DNA of 64,000 bases from SB15 sp964639245 (GTDB lineage: Bacteria; Chloroflexota; Anaerolineae; Aggregatilineales; J027), in assembly GCA_964639245.1 (NCBI GenBank), contig CAZXCU010000012.1:99481-163480 (forward strand), in the 5' to 3' direction. Below the pieces are notes generated by a model. The model was not told the origin of the DNA. It ran no database searches and saw only the letters and a program-made list of their open reading frames with translations. Every line of letters begins with the position of its first letter. Within the stretch, counting starts at the first letter, position 1. The translations under genes and the position numbers were made by a program. Below, one piece after another: positions 31,382-40,099 of the stretch.

Positions 31382-32380
31382 ATGAATCAACAGTTTCAAA
31401 TTCTGTATGGCATTTTTGCTCTATGCTTGTTGTTTTGCAAAACTTCAATTTTAGCTCAAGAAGATGCAAGAATCCCAAATGACATTCCCACTAATGTGAT
31501 TACCTCAATTGATTGGAGTCCAAATGGGCAGATGTTAGCCTTAGCGAATAACAACGGAACAATTAAGATAATAGACGCAGTTACAGGTTCAATTATACAA
31601 AATTTAATAACTGCTCAACCTAATCCAATTTTAACTGTGGCTTGGAGTCCTGATGGTTCTAAGGTTGCTGCAACTGTTGGCACAGAAATTCATATTTGGA
31701 ATATAGATACATGGCAGGTTCTTCAAATACTGCAAGGTCATCTTGCGCCAGTCTGGTCTGTTGATTGGAGTCCAGATGGTAGCAAACTAGCGAGCGCAGT
31801 TAATTTGTATAGTCCTAATTTTAATTTCTTCATTTGGGAGACTACAACCTGGCAGAAAATACTCACGATGGAACACTTTGGAAGTTTCTACCAAGTTATA
31901 TGGAGTCCCGATAATATCTCATTAGCAACTACCGGTGGGGGTGCAGTAGAGTTATGGAAATTACCACAAACCACTGAAGACAAAGTGCTTACATTTACCA
32001 ACATAGGTGAAATTGTAGATGCAACTTGGAGTCCAGATGGAACTAAAATTGCAACCGTAGGAGATAATGATAGTGTATTAGTTTGGGATGTCGCTACCCA
32101 GCAAGTGATTCAAGAATTAACTGGACACTATTTATCTATCTCTGATTTGGTTTTTAGTGTTGCATGGAGTCCAGACGGAACAAGAATTGCAAGCGCCAGC
32201 ACAGATGACACAGTTCGCGTGTGGGATACAGTGTCAGGGCAATCAGTCATTGTATTTGAGGAACAAGTTGAACTTTACAGTCTTGCATGGAGTCCCGATG
32301 GCACAAAATTAGCTTATGGGGGTGAAAATGGTGTTTTGCACATTGTCCCTGTACCAGCTATCTCTGACCCGAAAGACTAA
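31382..32380 (+). CDS. Secreted WD40 repeat protein
   Basis: 332 residues from ATG 31382. Signal peptide QFQILYGIFALCLLFCK, cleavage near ILAQ. It holds seven WD40/propeller blades, each marked by 'WSPDG(T/S)K(I/L)A' and a closing '(V/I)W(D/N/E)': e.g. DWSPNGQMLALANNNG, AWSPDGSKVAATVG, DWSPDGSKLASAV, TWSPDGTKIATVGDND, AWSPDGTRIASAST. A complete seven-blade propeller would be a protein- or polymer-binding surface scaffold. The gene is visibly AT-richer than flanking genes, as is the next gene, suggesting recent transfer as a pair. Confidence 0.9.
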   Translation: MNQQFQILYGIFALCLLFCKTSILAQEDARIPNDIPTNVITSIDWSPNGQMLALANNNGTIKIIDAVTGSIIQNLITAQPNPILTVAWSPDGSKVAATVGTEIHIWNIDTWQVLQILQGHLAPVWSVDWSPDGSKLASAVNLYSPNFNFFIWETTTWQKILTMEHFGSFYQVIWSPDNISLATTGGGAVELWKLPQTTEDKVLTFTNIGEIVDATWSPDGTKIATVGDNDSVLVWDVATQQVIQELTGHYLSISDLVFSVAWSPDGTRIASASTDDTVRVWDTVSGQSVIVFEEQVELYSLAWSPDGTKLAYGGENGVLHIVPVPAISDPKD

Positions 32381-32415
32381 ATCAAGCAACGGGATTTTTC
32401 GGGAGGCAAGCGGCG

Positions 32416-32440
32416 GCAGCAGTATAATAACGACCATCGG
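32416..32440 (+). promoter_or_regulatory. Shared 25-bp promoter-like box, copy 2
   Basis: Second copy of 31304-31328, placed about 130 bp upstream of the secreted protein gene at 32565. A related short stretch (GCAAGCGG) precedes both copies. Confidence 0.55.
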
Positions 32441-32564
32441 TTATCGCATATTGGGTCACTTTCTGCCGGGTGCTTTTGCAGAGCAAGTTCGATTCTCACT
32501 CGTGGTAGTCTAATTTTTAGGAGCAGGTCATTCTATCATTAAGTATAAAAAAGATTGTAAGTTT

Positions 32565-33437
32565 ATGATTAATTTAACTAAATTGTATCAATTAGCATTG
32601 TTTTTGTTAATAGTATTTGTACCATTACTAGGATTTTCCTTTAATGAGACTGATGTTAGCACCATTTATCAAAAAGGCACTCCTGTTCCACAAAATGCCT
32701 CTGTTAATGACTGGATTGCATCGATGCAACCAAGCCCTAATTGTTCTTTACCCTGCTGGTGGGGAATCCAACCTAGTAGTACAACCTTGAGTGAAGCCCA
32801 AACTATCTTGCAACAGAAATTTGCAGGTATTAGTGTAACTCGTGAACCGTTCGGTACGAACCAAGAACAAATTTGGGCAGAAAAATTTAGAATGTCTGTT
32901 AATAATAAAAGCGTGCCTCCGCTAATATTGCACTTAGTTGGCAACAATCAAGAAGTAGATTATATAGAGTTGGCTTTGCCAGAATCGCTTACTTTTGGAA
33001 CAGAACCGAGTTTGGCTTGGGAATATTTTGCTATCGACAATTTAATCCAAGTGTATGGTACTCCTAGCACTATACGCCTAGTTGCTCTTCATGAAAATGG
33101 TAGTTTATATGCTCCCATGATAGTTCTCTATTGGGATTCTGTAGGAATGGTAATTGGTTATAACTACCTCTATGAAGGTACATGGCAGCCGAACGCAACT
33201 GAGTCTGTTTGTTACGATTTAGCTAATTTGAGTTCAGTGATTGTTAGATTACAAAGTGTTAATTCATCTCGCAGCTTGGAGGAATTGTCCGCTGGATTTG
33301 GTTCGGGTACAGCAGAACTTTCCACTATTTCTTATTTGACCAACCAAGAATTTGCTCAAATTCTCATTCAGAATAATGGATGTTTGCCACCGAGCTTACC
33401 AGCAGATATATATGCAACAGGTACACCTAGCCCATAG
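32565..33437 (+). CDS. Secreted protein of unknown function with CxLPCWWGI motif
   Basis: 290 residues. Signal peptide from residue 7 (LYQLALFLLIVFVPLLGFSF). The mature N-terminus carries the motif NCSLPCWWGIQPSSTTLSEA, which I associate with a family repeated in Chloroflexota genomes but without known function. Two cysteines there and two near the C-terminus (VCYDLANLSSV, GCLPPSLPADIYATG) could form disulfides. The 3' part contains a degenerate ligand-type alpha/beta arrangement. The gene is AT-rich like the WD40 gene before it and shares the same promoter box; both may be a cargo pair. Confidence 0.65.
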   Translation: MINLTKLYQLALFLLIVFVPLLGFSFNETDVSTIYQKGTPVPQNASVNDWIASMQPSPNCSLPCWWGIQPSSTTLSEAQTILQQKFAGISVTREPFGTNQEQIWAEKFRMSVNNKSVPPLILHLVGNNQEVDYIELALPESLTFGTEPSLAWEYFAIDNLIQVYGTPSTIRLVALHENGSLYAPMIVLYWDSVGMVIGYNYLYEGTWQPNATESVCYDLANLSSVIVRLQSVNSSRSLEELSAGFGSGTAELSTISYLTNQEFAQILIQNNGCLPPSLPADIYATGTPSP

Positions 33438-33481
33438 CGAACGGCAGGCTGCCCCTAAGCAAAAAATAACGGGGGAGGCCA

Positions 33482-33667
33482 TTACCCCCTCCCCATTTTT
33501 TCCCCGCGAATTGCTTCGCGCAACTGCTGCTGCGAACGCAAAAACGCAATCAGCAGCACCACCGCCACAATCCCCAGAAAAATCACTCCCAGTGCTTCTT
33601 CCACATTCACTTCCACGCTGGAATCAATTTTTTCGGGCATCGTTCGTTTTTCCGGTTTGGTTTCCAT
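33482..33667 (-). CDS. Small single-TM membrane protein after RNase HIII
   Basis: 61 residues with an acidic/basic N-terminus (METKPEKRTMPEKIDSSVEV) and one strong TM helix (ALGVIFLGIVAVVLLIAFL). The start lies 1 bp after the RNase HIII stop, so it is probably cotranscribed and coupled. Function unknown; no sequence family is recognised. Confidence 0.55.
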   Translation of the reverse strand: METKPEKRTMPEKIDSSVEVNVEEALGVIFLGIVAVVLLIAFLRSQQQLREAIRGEKMGRG

Positions 33668-33668
33668 C

Positions 33669-34565
33669 TCATCTCACCTCAAAAATATCCTGTGTTGTGC
33701 GAAAATGCAGCTTGGCAACCTGTGCCAGCGCCGCCTGTCCTTTTTCCCGTAGAATCTGGCGACCCACCGGCACAATACGCGGGTCAGATGCGCCCGCCGG
33801 CAGCGTCACCCCCACCAGCGCGGACAGCTTTTTCATCCGTGTCACCCATTCCGCCCGTGCCACGATTGCCGCCGCCGCCACCGCCGCATCCGATTCCGCA
33901 CGGGTACGCTGTTCGATAGATAATTTTTTGCCTTTTTCCAGCAGCGCCTGTGCCAGCACCTCCTCATTTTTGGCGAATTGATCCACCACCACCCGTTCAC
34001 AATGGACATCTTGCTCAAGCACATTTTCAATCGCCCGCCCATGCCCCCACGCCAGCAAACGATTTAAATTGCCCATGCTGGCATACATCTGATTATATTT
34101 CTCCGGGCTAATCACCACCACTGCATAGGGACAGGTGGCTTGAATTTGTTTTGCCATCTGGAGAATTTGCCCCTCGGACAGACTTTTGCTATCCCGCACC
34201 CCCAGCGTGAGTAAAATTTGTTCGCTACGGGCATCCACATACACCGCCCCGACGACCAGCGGCCCATAATAATCACCCTTGCCCGTTTCATCCGACCCGA
34301 TACGGCTTGTTCCGGTGACAGTCGGCAGCGCGGCAATTTTCGATTTCCCGCTTGCCGGGGTAACAGGACTTGAAGATGACCACGCCTGTAATGCCGTTTT
34401 TAAAGGCGAATCCTTGCCCTGCACCAGCACTTTGCCTGTTTTGTAGACATTGACGGTGATTTCGGTGTTGCCATCCGCAATTTTGAACTGCTGACCGTGT
34501 GGAATCGGCTTTTCTTCCACCACCCGCCAACCCTGTGCAGCAAAAAACGCTTTTAATTGCTCCAA
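33669..34565 (-). CDS. rnhC: Ribonuclease HIII
   Basis: 298 residues. The N-terminal ~95 residues form the substrate-binding (TBP-like, DUF3378) domain seen only in RNase HIII (LKAFFAAQGWRVVEEKPIPHG, then KVLVQGKDSP). The catalytic core opens with GSDETGKGDYYGPLVVGAVY, the D-E-x(n)-G-K-G-D signature. VGVRDSKSLSEGQ-type, IENVLEQDVHCERVVVDQFAKN and ESDAAVAAAAIVARAEW supply the remaining acidic residues. It degrades RNA in RNA/DNA hybrids in the cytoplasm, removing R-loops and Okazaki primers. It is cotranscribed with a small TM protein. Confidence 0.95.
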   Translation of the reverse strand: MEQLKAFFAAQGWRVVEEKPIPHGQQFKIADGNTEITVNVYKTGKVLVQGKDSPLKTALQAWSSSSPVTPASGKSKIAALPTVTGTSRIGSDETGKGDYYGPLVVGAVYVDARSEQILLTLGVRDSKSLSEGQILQMAKQIQATCPYAVVVISPEKYNQMYASMGNLNRLLAWGHGRAIENVLEQDVHCERVVVDQFAKNEEVLAQALLEKGKKLSIEQRTRAESDAAVAAAAIVARAEWVTRMKKLSALVGVTLPAGASDPRIVPVGRQILREKGQAALAQVAKLHFRTTQDIFEVR

Positions 34566-34664
34566 ATTCCATTCTCCTCAGTAAATGACTGTAGCCGACG
34601 GTCATGCAAAATACAAACCTTTTTCCGTTCGCCCATTTGCGGCGCTTTGCCCTATAATTTCACT

Positions 34665-34691
34665 ATGGGTAAGAGTCATCCAAAAAAATGA
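34665..34691 (+). CDS. Eight-codon upstream ORF overlapping the TPR kinase start
   Basis: ATG at 34665 reads MGKSHPKK and ends at TGA 34689-34691, overlapping the kinase ATG (34688) as ATGA. A TATAAT box (34653-34658) lies 6 bp before its ATG, so the message would be leaderless at the uORF, and the kinase could be translated by re-initiation. The minigene is too short to be a protein of its own. Confidence 0.4.
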   Translation: MGKSHPKK

Positions 34692-36496
34692 ACATTCTTG
34701 AAGTTTATGAAAAAATTGATACCCTGAACACCCTTGCGTGGGAGACCAGTTTTACCAACCTTGACCACGCCCATCAGTTGGCAATGGAAGCGCTTGTGCT
34801 TGCCAACCAAGTTCACTATCAACAAGGGCTGGCACATAACCAAGCCGTTTTTGCACGGATTCACCATTTTAAAGGCGAAAATGCCCTCGCCTTTACCCAG
34901 ATTTTAGAATCGGTCAGCCGTTTTGAAGCTGTTCAAGTTGAAAACACCGCCTATTTTCATGCGCTGGGGCTGCTCGGCACGGTTTATGCCATGTTGGGCA
35001 GTTACAGTGACCAGCTAAAAACGGACATGAAAATGCTGGCGCTGGCTGAAAAACTCAATCGGCTTGACTTTCAAGCATGGGTACTCAACAACATCGGCAC
35101 CTATTACGAAAAAGTCAACGATTCACCCACTGCGTTGGACTACTATCAAAAAAGCCTTGCCCTGTCGCTGGAAACCCCCAATTCCATGCTCACCGCCGGG
35201 GTCTACGGCAATATCGCCATCGAATACCACCGCCTTCAACAACCCGAAACCGCCCTGACTTATGCGGCAGAAGGTCTCAAAATCGCCCGCGAAATCCAGA
35301 ACGGGGATGTGGAAATTTTTTTACTGCAAACCCTCGGTGAAATTTATACCGCCATGCAGTCCTATGACTCCGCCCTCGATTATTACCGCAAGGGCTTGGC
35401 GATGCTCGAAAAAACCCCCATCCAGCGTTACCGTCTCGCCATTCTGTATAACATCGGACAAATTTATCTGCTTCAACAAGACTGGTCGAGCGCCATCACC
35501 CATTTCCAACAAGCCCTCCAAATCGCGCTGGTCACGGGTGCAAAAAAACAACTCTATGAATGTCACGAAAGCCTTGCCCGCGCCTATGAATTGCAGGGCG
35601 ATGCTACCAACGCACTTTTTCACCATAAAGAATTTCACACCCTCAAAGAACAGCTTTTTAATGCCCAGAGCGCCGAAACCATCAATAACCTAATGGTACT
35701 GCACCAGACCGAAACTGCCCGCAAAACCGCCGAGTTCTACCGTGTCCAAAATGAAATGCTCGAAAAACTCCGCGAGCAGGAAAAACATTATTTTGAATCC
35801 ATGAATCAAATGAAAGATGATTTGATTCACACCGCCTCACATGACCTCAAAAACCCCCTCAGCAGCATCAAAAATTTTACCTACCTCCTGCGGCGACACT
35901 TGCCTGCGGATGAACAAAATCTCATTCGCTATCTTGACCGCATCGAAGAACAAACCGAACAAATGCGCCTGCTGATTACCAGCCTGCTTGACCTCGCTGT
36001 TTTAGAAGCAGACAGTTCGATTGAAAAACAAGTCGTCGATCTGGTGCTGCTGCTGCCCGAAGTGCTGAAGGATTATGAAACTGATGCCCAGCAAAAACAG
36101 ATTACCCTGCATGTGCTGCTGCCCCCTTCCCCGCTTCTTTACACCGCCCGCGCTGACCACCTCAACCGGGTGTTTCAAAATTTACTTTCCAATGCGCTCA
36201 AATATACCCCTTCCGGGGGCAAGGTAACGATACGTTTATGGATGGATGAACAGGTCATTCATATTCGTTTTGAAGATACTGGCATTGGCATCCCCCCCCA
36301 AGACTTGCCCCACATTTTTGAAAAATTCTATCGCGTCAAAGAAAAACAGCACCAAGCCGCCGAAGGGACAGGGTTGGGTTTGGCGATTGTCAAAGAAATT
36401 ATCGAGCAACACGGCGGCAGCATCAATGTCAGCAGTGTGGTGAACCAGGGCAGCCAATTTGAAGTGCGGCTGCCGCTTACTCCACCCGAACCTTAA
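34688..36496 (+). CDS. Cytosolic TPR-domain sensor histidine kinase (1)
   Basis: 602 residues and no TM helix. Residues about 10-335 contain about seven tetratricopeptide repeats (WVLNNIGTYYEKVNDSPTALDYYQKSLALS and similar). A short coiled coil (ARKTAEFYRVQNEMLEKLREQ) joins to HisKA with phospho-acceptor H385 in TASHDLKNPLSS, then the ATPase domain with N-box LLSNALKYTPSGG, G1 DTGIGIPPQDLPHIF and G2 GTGLGLAIVKEI. TPR kinases sense protein-protein contacts or cytosolic ligands. A paralogue with the same plan lies 1 kb downstream, with a sulfite-oxidase-like gene between. No response regulator is adjacent. The last 20 bp overlap the convergent neighbour. Confidence 0.93.
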   Translation: MNILEVYEKIDTLNTLAWETSFTNLDHAHQLAMEALVLANQVHYQQGLAHNQAVFARIHHFKGENALAFTQILESVSRFEAVQVENTAYFHALGLLGTVYAMLGSYSDQLKTDMKMLALAEKLNRLDFQAWVLNNIGTYYEKVNDSPTALDYYQKSLALSLETPNSMLTAGVYGNIAIEYHRLQQPETALTYAAEGLKIAREIQNGDVEIFLLQTLGEIYTAMQSYDSALDYYRKGLAMLEKTPIQRYRLAILYNIGQIYLLQQDWSSAITHFQQALQIALVTGAKKQLYECHESLARAYELQGDATNALFHHKEFHTLKEQLFNAQSAETINNLMVLHQTETARKTAEFYRVQNEMLEKLREQEKHYFESMNQMKDDLIHTASHDLKNPLSSIKNFTYLLRRHLPADEQNLIRYLDRIEEQTEQMRLLITSLLDLAVLEADSSIEKQVVDLVLLLPEVLKDYETDAQQKQITLHVLLPPSPLLYTARADHLNRVFQNLLSNALKYTPSGGKVTIRLWMDEQVIHIRFEDTGIGIPPQDLPHIFEKFYRVKEKQHQAAEGTGLGLAIVKEIIEQHGGSINVSSVVNQGSQFEVRLPLTPPEP

Positions 36497-37559
36497 CCCG
36501 ATGCCATGCGTTGTTCATGTACCCCTTAAAATTCCAGATTGAGCGCACGGTTTCTGGTTGGGTATTCGCGGCGGTATCCCATGCACGGACGACCAATTCA
36601 TGTTCGCCGGGAATCAGGCGAAATTCTGTCCGCCAGAGTCGCCACGCATAGGGTGCATCATCACCCAAAAGTTCCGCCGTTTGCCATGTTTGCCCACCAT
36701 CGCAAGAGACATCAACCCGAAAAATCTGCCGTTCGCCCCCCGCCACTGCGTACCCGGCGACAGACACCCCCCCCGCCTGCAAAATTTCATCCGGCGCAGG
36801 GTGACAAATCACCGAATTGATCGACTGCTCACCAAGCATCAATCCATCATCATAATTGACATTTTCTACCGTTGTTTGCGGCGGAAATAATTTATAGGCA
36901 ACCGCTTGAAAGTAATTGGTGGAGGGGTGTTCCTGCACCGTAATTTTACCCAGCCATTTCACACTTCGCGCTCCGATGTACCCCGGTGCAATTACCCGCA
37001 GAGGCGCACCGTGCAGCGCGGGTAGGGGTTCGCCGTTCATCTCATACGCCAGAATCACCTCCGGGCGTAGCGCTTTTGCCAGTGGAATCGAACTGCCGTA
37101 GCCAAAAATTTCTTCCCCATGATGCACCGCGTCCAACCCCAGAAAATCCACATGCCGCGCCGCATCTTGCACACCCGCCGCTTCCAGCACCTCCACCAAG
37201 GGTGCGCCTGTCCAGGTGGCTGTCCCAATGGCTTCACACCCCCAGCTTAACTGGTCATCAATGGGCGAAAGGGCGGCAAGCTCCTTGCGCCGATTGCCCG
37301 CACATTGCAAGGTCACGGTCAGCGTTTGGCGCGAAAAGCGACTTTTCAGGTCATCCATAGACAATCTTAAGGGTGTAGCGACCAGTCCAGTAATTTCCAA
37401 AAAAAAGAATTTTTCATCAATTTTTGGAACATCCCCGTGATTGCGAACAAAAAATAATTCTTTTGGTGTAAGATAATGTTTCAGCAGAAGATGCAAAGGG
37501 ACTCCACCGTTAAACGCCGTATCTTCATGAATAATAAATTCTGGGTGTTTTTCTGACAT
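36477..37559 (-). CDS. Sulfite oxidase-type molybdopterin oxidoreductase
   Basis: 360 residues, cytoplasmic (no Tat/Sec signal). The Moco domain contains the ligand cysteine C86 in VTLQCAGNRR, plus YGSSIPLAKALRPEVILAYEMNGEPLP, HGAPLRVIAPGYIGARSVKWL, all standard for sulfite oxidase/nitrate reductase family. The C-terminal immunoglobulin-like dimerisation domain starts near residue 235 (INSVICHPAPDEIL...GGERQIFRVDVSCDGGQTWQTAELL). It lacks the heme b5 domain. Likely oxidises sulfite or a similar oxyanion; no cytochrome partner is adjacent. Its coding region is sandwiched between two paralogous kinases, with 3' overlap to one and 14 bp between its ATG and the start of the other. Confidence 0.88.
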   Translation of the reverse strand: MSEKHPEFIIHEDTAFNGGVPLHLLLKHYLTPKELFFVRNHGDVPKIDEKFFFLEITGLVATPLRLSMDDLKSRFSRQTLTVTLQCAGNRRKELAALSPIDDQLSWGCEAIGTATWTGAPLVEVLEAAGVQDAARHVDFLGLDAVHHGEEIFGYGSSIPLAKALRPEVILAYEMNGEPLPALHGAPLRVIAPGYIGARSVKWLGKITVQEHPSTNYFQAVAYKLFPPQTTVENVNYDDGLMLGEQSINSVICHPAPDEILQAGGVSVAGYAVAGGERQIFRVDVSCDGGQTWQTAELLGDDAPYAWRLWRTEFRLIPGEHELVVRAWDTAANTQPETVRSIWNFKGYMNNAWHRVKVRVE

Positions 37560-37573
37560 ACGGATGAACCTTT

Positions 37574-39451
37574 TTGCCTAACTTTAGCGTAGAGTTGAAC
37601 CAAAAGACAACTTTTCAACCACCTTCTTTGCAGGCATTAGAACAGAACCTAAGGGCTGCTCAATCTCTGCCAGCGCGGGTAGACGCGCTGAACGAACTGG
37701 CGTGGGAACTCAGCCGTCACGACCTTTCACGGGCGTTTAGCCTGGCGGAAGAAGCGCTTGAACTGTCCCAAGCGGTTGAATATACGGCGGGGACAGCCCA
37801 AGCATTGGGTAATCTGGCACAGTTGCACCACTACAACGGCAATAACGAAATTGCGCTGAGTTATGTGTTGCAGGCCGCCCTGCATTTTGACCCGGTAGGC
37901 CAAGTTTCAATCCCACTTTTTCGGATGCTCCATACCCAAGCGACGATCTACCGCATGTTGAGTAGTTACGCTGAAGCACTGACAATTTTTCTGCGCCTGC
38001 TCTCCTTGGCGCAAAAACATCAGGAAACCTACTTTCAGGCGATGGCGCTCAACGGTATCGGCATTTGTTACGCAGAAACAGGCCGCGCCGGCGAGTCGAT
38101 TACCTACTATCAGCGCTGCATTCAGATTTTTGAGGAACAGCAAAATTTGCTGATGGTCGCGGCAATGTCCGGCAACATGGCTTCGCAATATCGCAAACTT
38201 CGCCAGTTCGACGAAGCCGCCCTTGCGGTTGAAACCGGATTACAAATTGCCCAACAACTGCACGATGCCGAAGTGGAGGTGTATCTGCTCATCACACGCG
38301 GCGAAATTTATACCGACCTGAACCGAACCGACGAAGCGCTGGAAACCTTCAAAATGGTTCTCAAGCGTTTGGGGGCGGTCAATATTCATATTCAGCGCTA
38401 CCGCCTGAACGCCCTCATTTACATGGGCAAAATCTACATGAAACAGGGACTCTGGATGGAGTCGCGTAATACCTATTATGAGGCGCTAACACTGGCGGAA
38501 TCCACGAGCGAACGGGCGCAAATGGTCAACTGCCATGCCGAACTTGCCGAACTCTACAAACGGCAGGGCGATTATAAAAATGCCTTGCAACACTGTGAAC
38601 TGTTTCATAAGATTCGAGAAAGCGTTTATACACAAGAAAATACCCAAAAAATGAATACGCTGCGGGTGTTGCACGAAACCGACACCGCCCAGAAAGAAGC
38701 CGAATTTTATCGGGTGCAAAAAGAAATGGTCGAAAAACTGCGCGAACAGGACAAACGCCATTTTGAAACCATGACTCAGATGAAAGACGATTTAATCCAC
38801 ACCGCGTCACATGACCTCAAAAACCCGCTGACCAACATCAAAACCTATGTCTATTTGCTGCGGCAGCATTTAACCGAGGACAGCCCTAAAATTACCCGCT
38901 ATCTTGACCGGATTGAAGACCAAGCGGAACAAATGCGCCTGTTGATTTCGGATGTGTTGGAACTGGCTACGCTTGAAGCCCACCATATTTCGCCCCATGA
39001 GTCGGTTTTTTTGAATGCCTTTTTGCAAAAAATCCACAGCGATTTTGAAATTCAGGCGGTTCAAAAACAAATTCAGCTCACCTGCACCCCCTGTTCAGCG
39101 GATCCGGTGCTGCGTTTTGATGAGGATTTGATGAAACGGGTGTTTCAAAATTTGCTGTCCAACGCGCTTAAATTCACCCCCAAAGGGGGACGGGTCGAAC
39201 TCTTTGCCGAATCAAACGATACAACGGTTTCGGTTTTTGTGCGGGATACCGGCATTGGAATCCCGGCGGAGGATTTGCCGCATATTTTCGAGAAGTTTTA
39301 TCGGGTCAAAGACCAGCCGCATCTTGCGATTGAGGGAACGGGGCTGGGCTTGCCGATTGCCAAAGAAATTGTCGAGCAGCACGGGGGAGAAATTCGGGTG
39401 AGCAGTGTGGTCGGGGCGGGCAGCACCTTTCAGGTTATTTTGCCGCGTTAA
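37574..39451 (+). CDS. Cytosolic TPR-domain sensor histidine kinase (2)
   Basis: 625 residues from a TTG at 37574 (MPNFSVELNQK); a TTG six codons on is also possible, and no strong ribosome binding site is seen. Layout parallels the 34688 kinase: TPRs about residues 30-350 (MALNGIGICYAETGRAGESITYYQR), coiled coil (KEAEFYRVQKEMVEKLREQ), HisKA histidine 413 in TASHDLKNPLT, N-box LLSNALKFTPKGG, G1 DTGIGIPAEDLPHIFEKF, G2 GTGLGLPIAKEI. Near-identical spans between the two kinases indicate a duplication. Start codons of this gene and the sulfite oxidase gene are only 14 bp apart on opposite strands, so their promoters must overlap coding sequence. Confidence 0.9.
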   Translation: MPNFSVELNQKTTFQPPSLQALEQNLRAAQSLPARVDALNELAWELSRHDLSRAFSLAEEALELSQAVEYTAGTAQALGNLAQLHHYNGNNEIALSYVLQAALHFDPVGQVSIPLFRMLHTQATIYRMLSSYAEALTIFLRLLSLAQKHQETYFQAMALNGIGICYAETGRAGESITYYQRCIQIFEEQQNLLMVAAMSGNMASQYRKLRQFDEAALAVETGLQIAQQLHDAEVEVYLLITRGEIYTDLNRTDEALETFKMVLKRLGAVNIHIQRYRLNALIYMGKIYMKQGLWMESRNTYYEALTLAESTSERAQMVNCHAELAELYKRQGDYKNALQHCELFHKIRESVYTQENTQKMNTLRVLHETDTAQKEAEFYRVQKEMVEKLREQDKRHFETMTQMKDDLIHTASHDLKNPLTNIKTYVYLLRQHLTEDSPKITRYLDRIEDQAEQMRLLISDVLELATLEAHHISPHESVFLNAFLQKIHSDFEIQAVQKQIQLTCTPCSADPVLRFDEDLMKRVFQNLLSNALKFTPKGGRVELFAESNDTTVSVFVRDTGIGIPAEDLPHIFEKFYRVKDQPHLAIEGTGLGLPIAKEIVEQHGGEIRVSSVVGAGSTFQVILPR

Positions 39452-39452
39452 G

Positions 39453-39854
39453 TTAAACTTCCCAATCTTCCAATTTCAGATTTGGCACACGGCTAAATTC
39501 AGTGACATTATGCGTCACCAGAATAAGCTGGTGTTGCAACGCAATCGCCGCGATTTGTACATCATAGACACCAATCTTTTTACCTTTTTGCTCCAAAAAA
39601 GCACGAATTTGTCCACATACCTCAGCCGAAGAATCATCAAAGTCTAAAGAGCTAAACTTTGCAAAAAAGATACGTTGTTGGGCTAGGTTTTTGGAAGTGG
39701 CGTTACTTTTATATGCGCCAAATAACAATTCAAACTTGACGATTGAGCATAATACAATGTCATCAGCAAGCGTATCATTCATTTTTCGGACAACATTTTC
39801 CGAACGCCCATTCAAATAGCGAATACATGTATTTGTATCGAGTAAATATTTCAT
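39453..39854 (-). CDS. vapC: VapC-type PIN-domain toxin
   Basis: 133 residues. All expected acidic positions are present: MKYLLDTNTCIRYLN (D6), CSIVKFELLFGAY (Glu), IGVYDVQIAAIA (Asp) and VTHNVTEFSRVPNLKLEDW. A magnesium-dependent RNase, most VapC cleaving tRNA or rRNA. The ATG overlaps the stop of the antitoxin gene by 4 bp, the usual coupled VapBC order. It lies 1 bp past the stop of the convergent TPR kinase (39451). Confidence 0.92.
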   Translation of the reverse strand: MKYLLDTNTCIRYLNGRSENVVRKMNDTLADDIVLCSIVKFELLFGAYKSNATSKNLAQQRIFFAKFSSLDFDDSSAEVCGQIRAFLEQKGKKIGVYDVQIAAIALQHQLILVTHNVTEFSRVPNLKLEDWEV

Positions 39855-40087
39855 TCAATCTCATCTCGCACAGGATATTCGCCCTGTTCTCCGCGCTCAA
39901 TGGGAGTATCCCGAAATGCCCCATAGGTCGCTTCAAAAAAACCAATCGGCCAGCCGTTTTTATCCACTTCTTGAAACGTCAGCAACAGCTTTTTATCCGC
40001 AAATGACTCTGGTAGCACTACTGTGACCGTACCGTCGCTGCCCACTTGCACTTCTAGCGAAAACGAAGAGGGTGTCATTTTTTCCAT
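39851..40087 (-). CDS. vapB: VapB-type antitoxin
   Basis: 78 residues, encoded upstream of and overlapping the PIN toxin gene. The N-terminal beta strands SFSLEVQVGSDGTVTVVLPESF look like the AbrB-like or DUF2281-type DNA-binding part, and the C-terminal IGFFEATYGAFRDTPIERGEQGEYPVRDEIE binds the toxin; FFEATYGAFRDxPIERxxQGxY is typical of toxin-binding tails in VapB-like families. Autorepression by the VapBC complex is expected. Confidence 0.85.
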   Translation of the reverse strand: MEKMTPSSFSLEVQVGSDGTVTVVLPESFADKKLLLTFQEVDKNGWPIGFFEATYGAFRDTPIERGEQGEYPVRDEIE

Positions 40088-40099
40088 CCTGCATCCTTT

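Noticed and set aside
32487..32516. TTCGATTC-like T-loop suggesting a tRNA
   Set aside because: No matching T-stem, anticodon arm or acceptor stem could be built around it.
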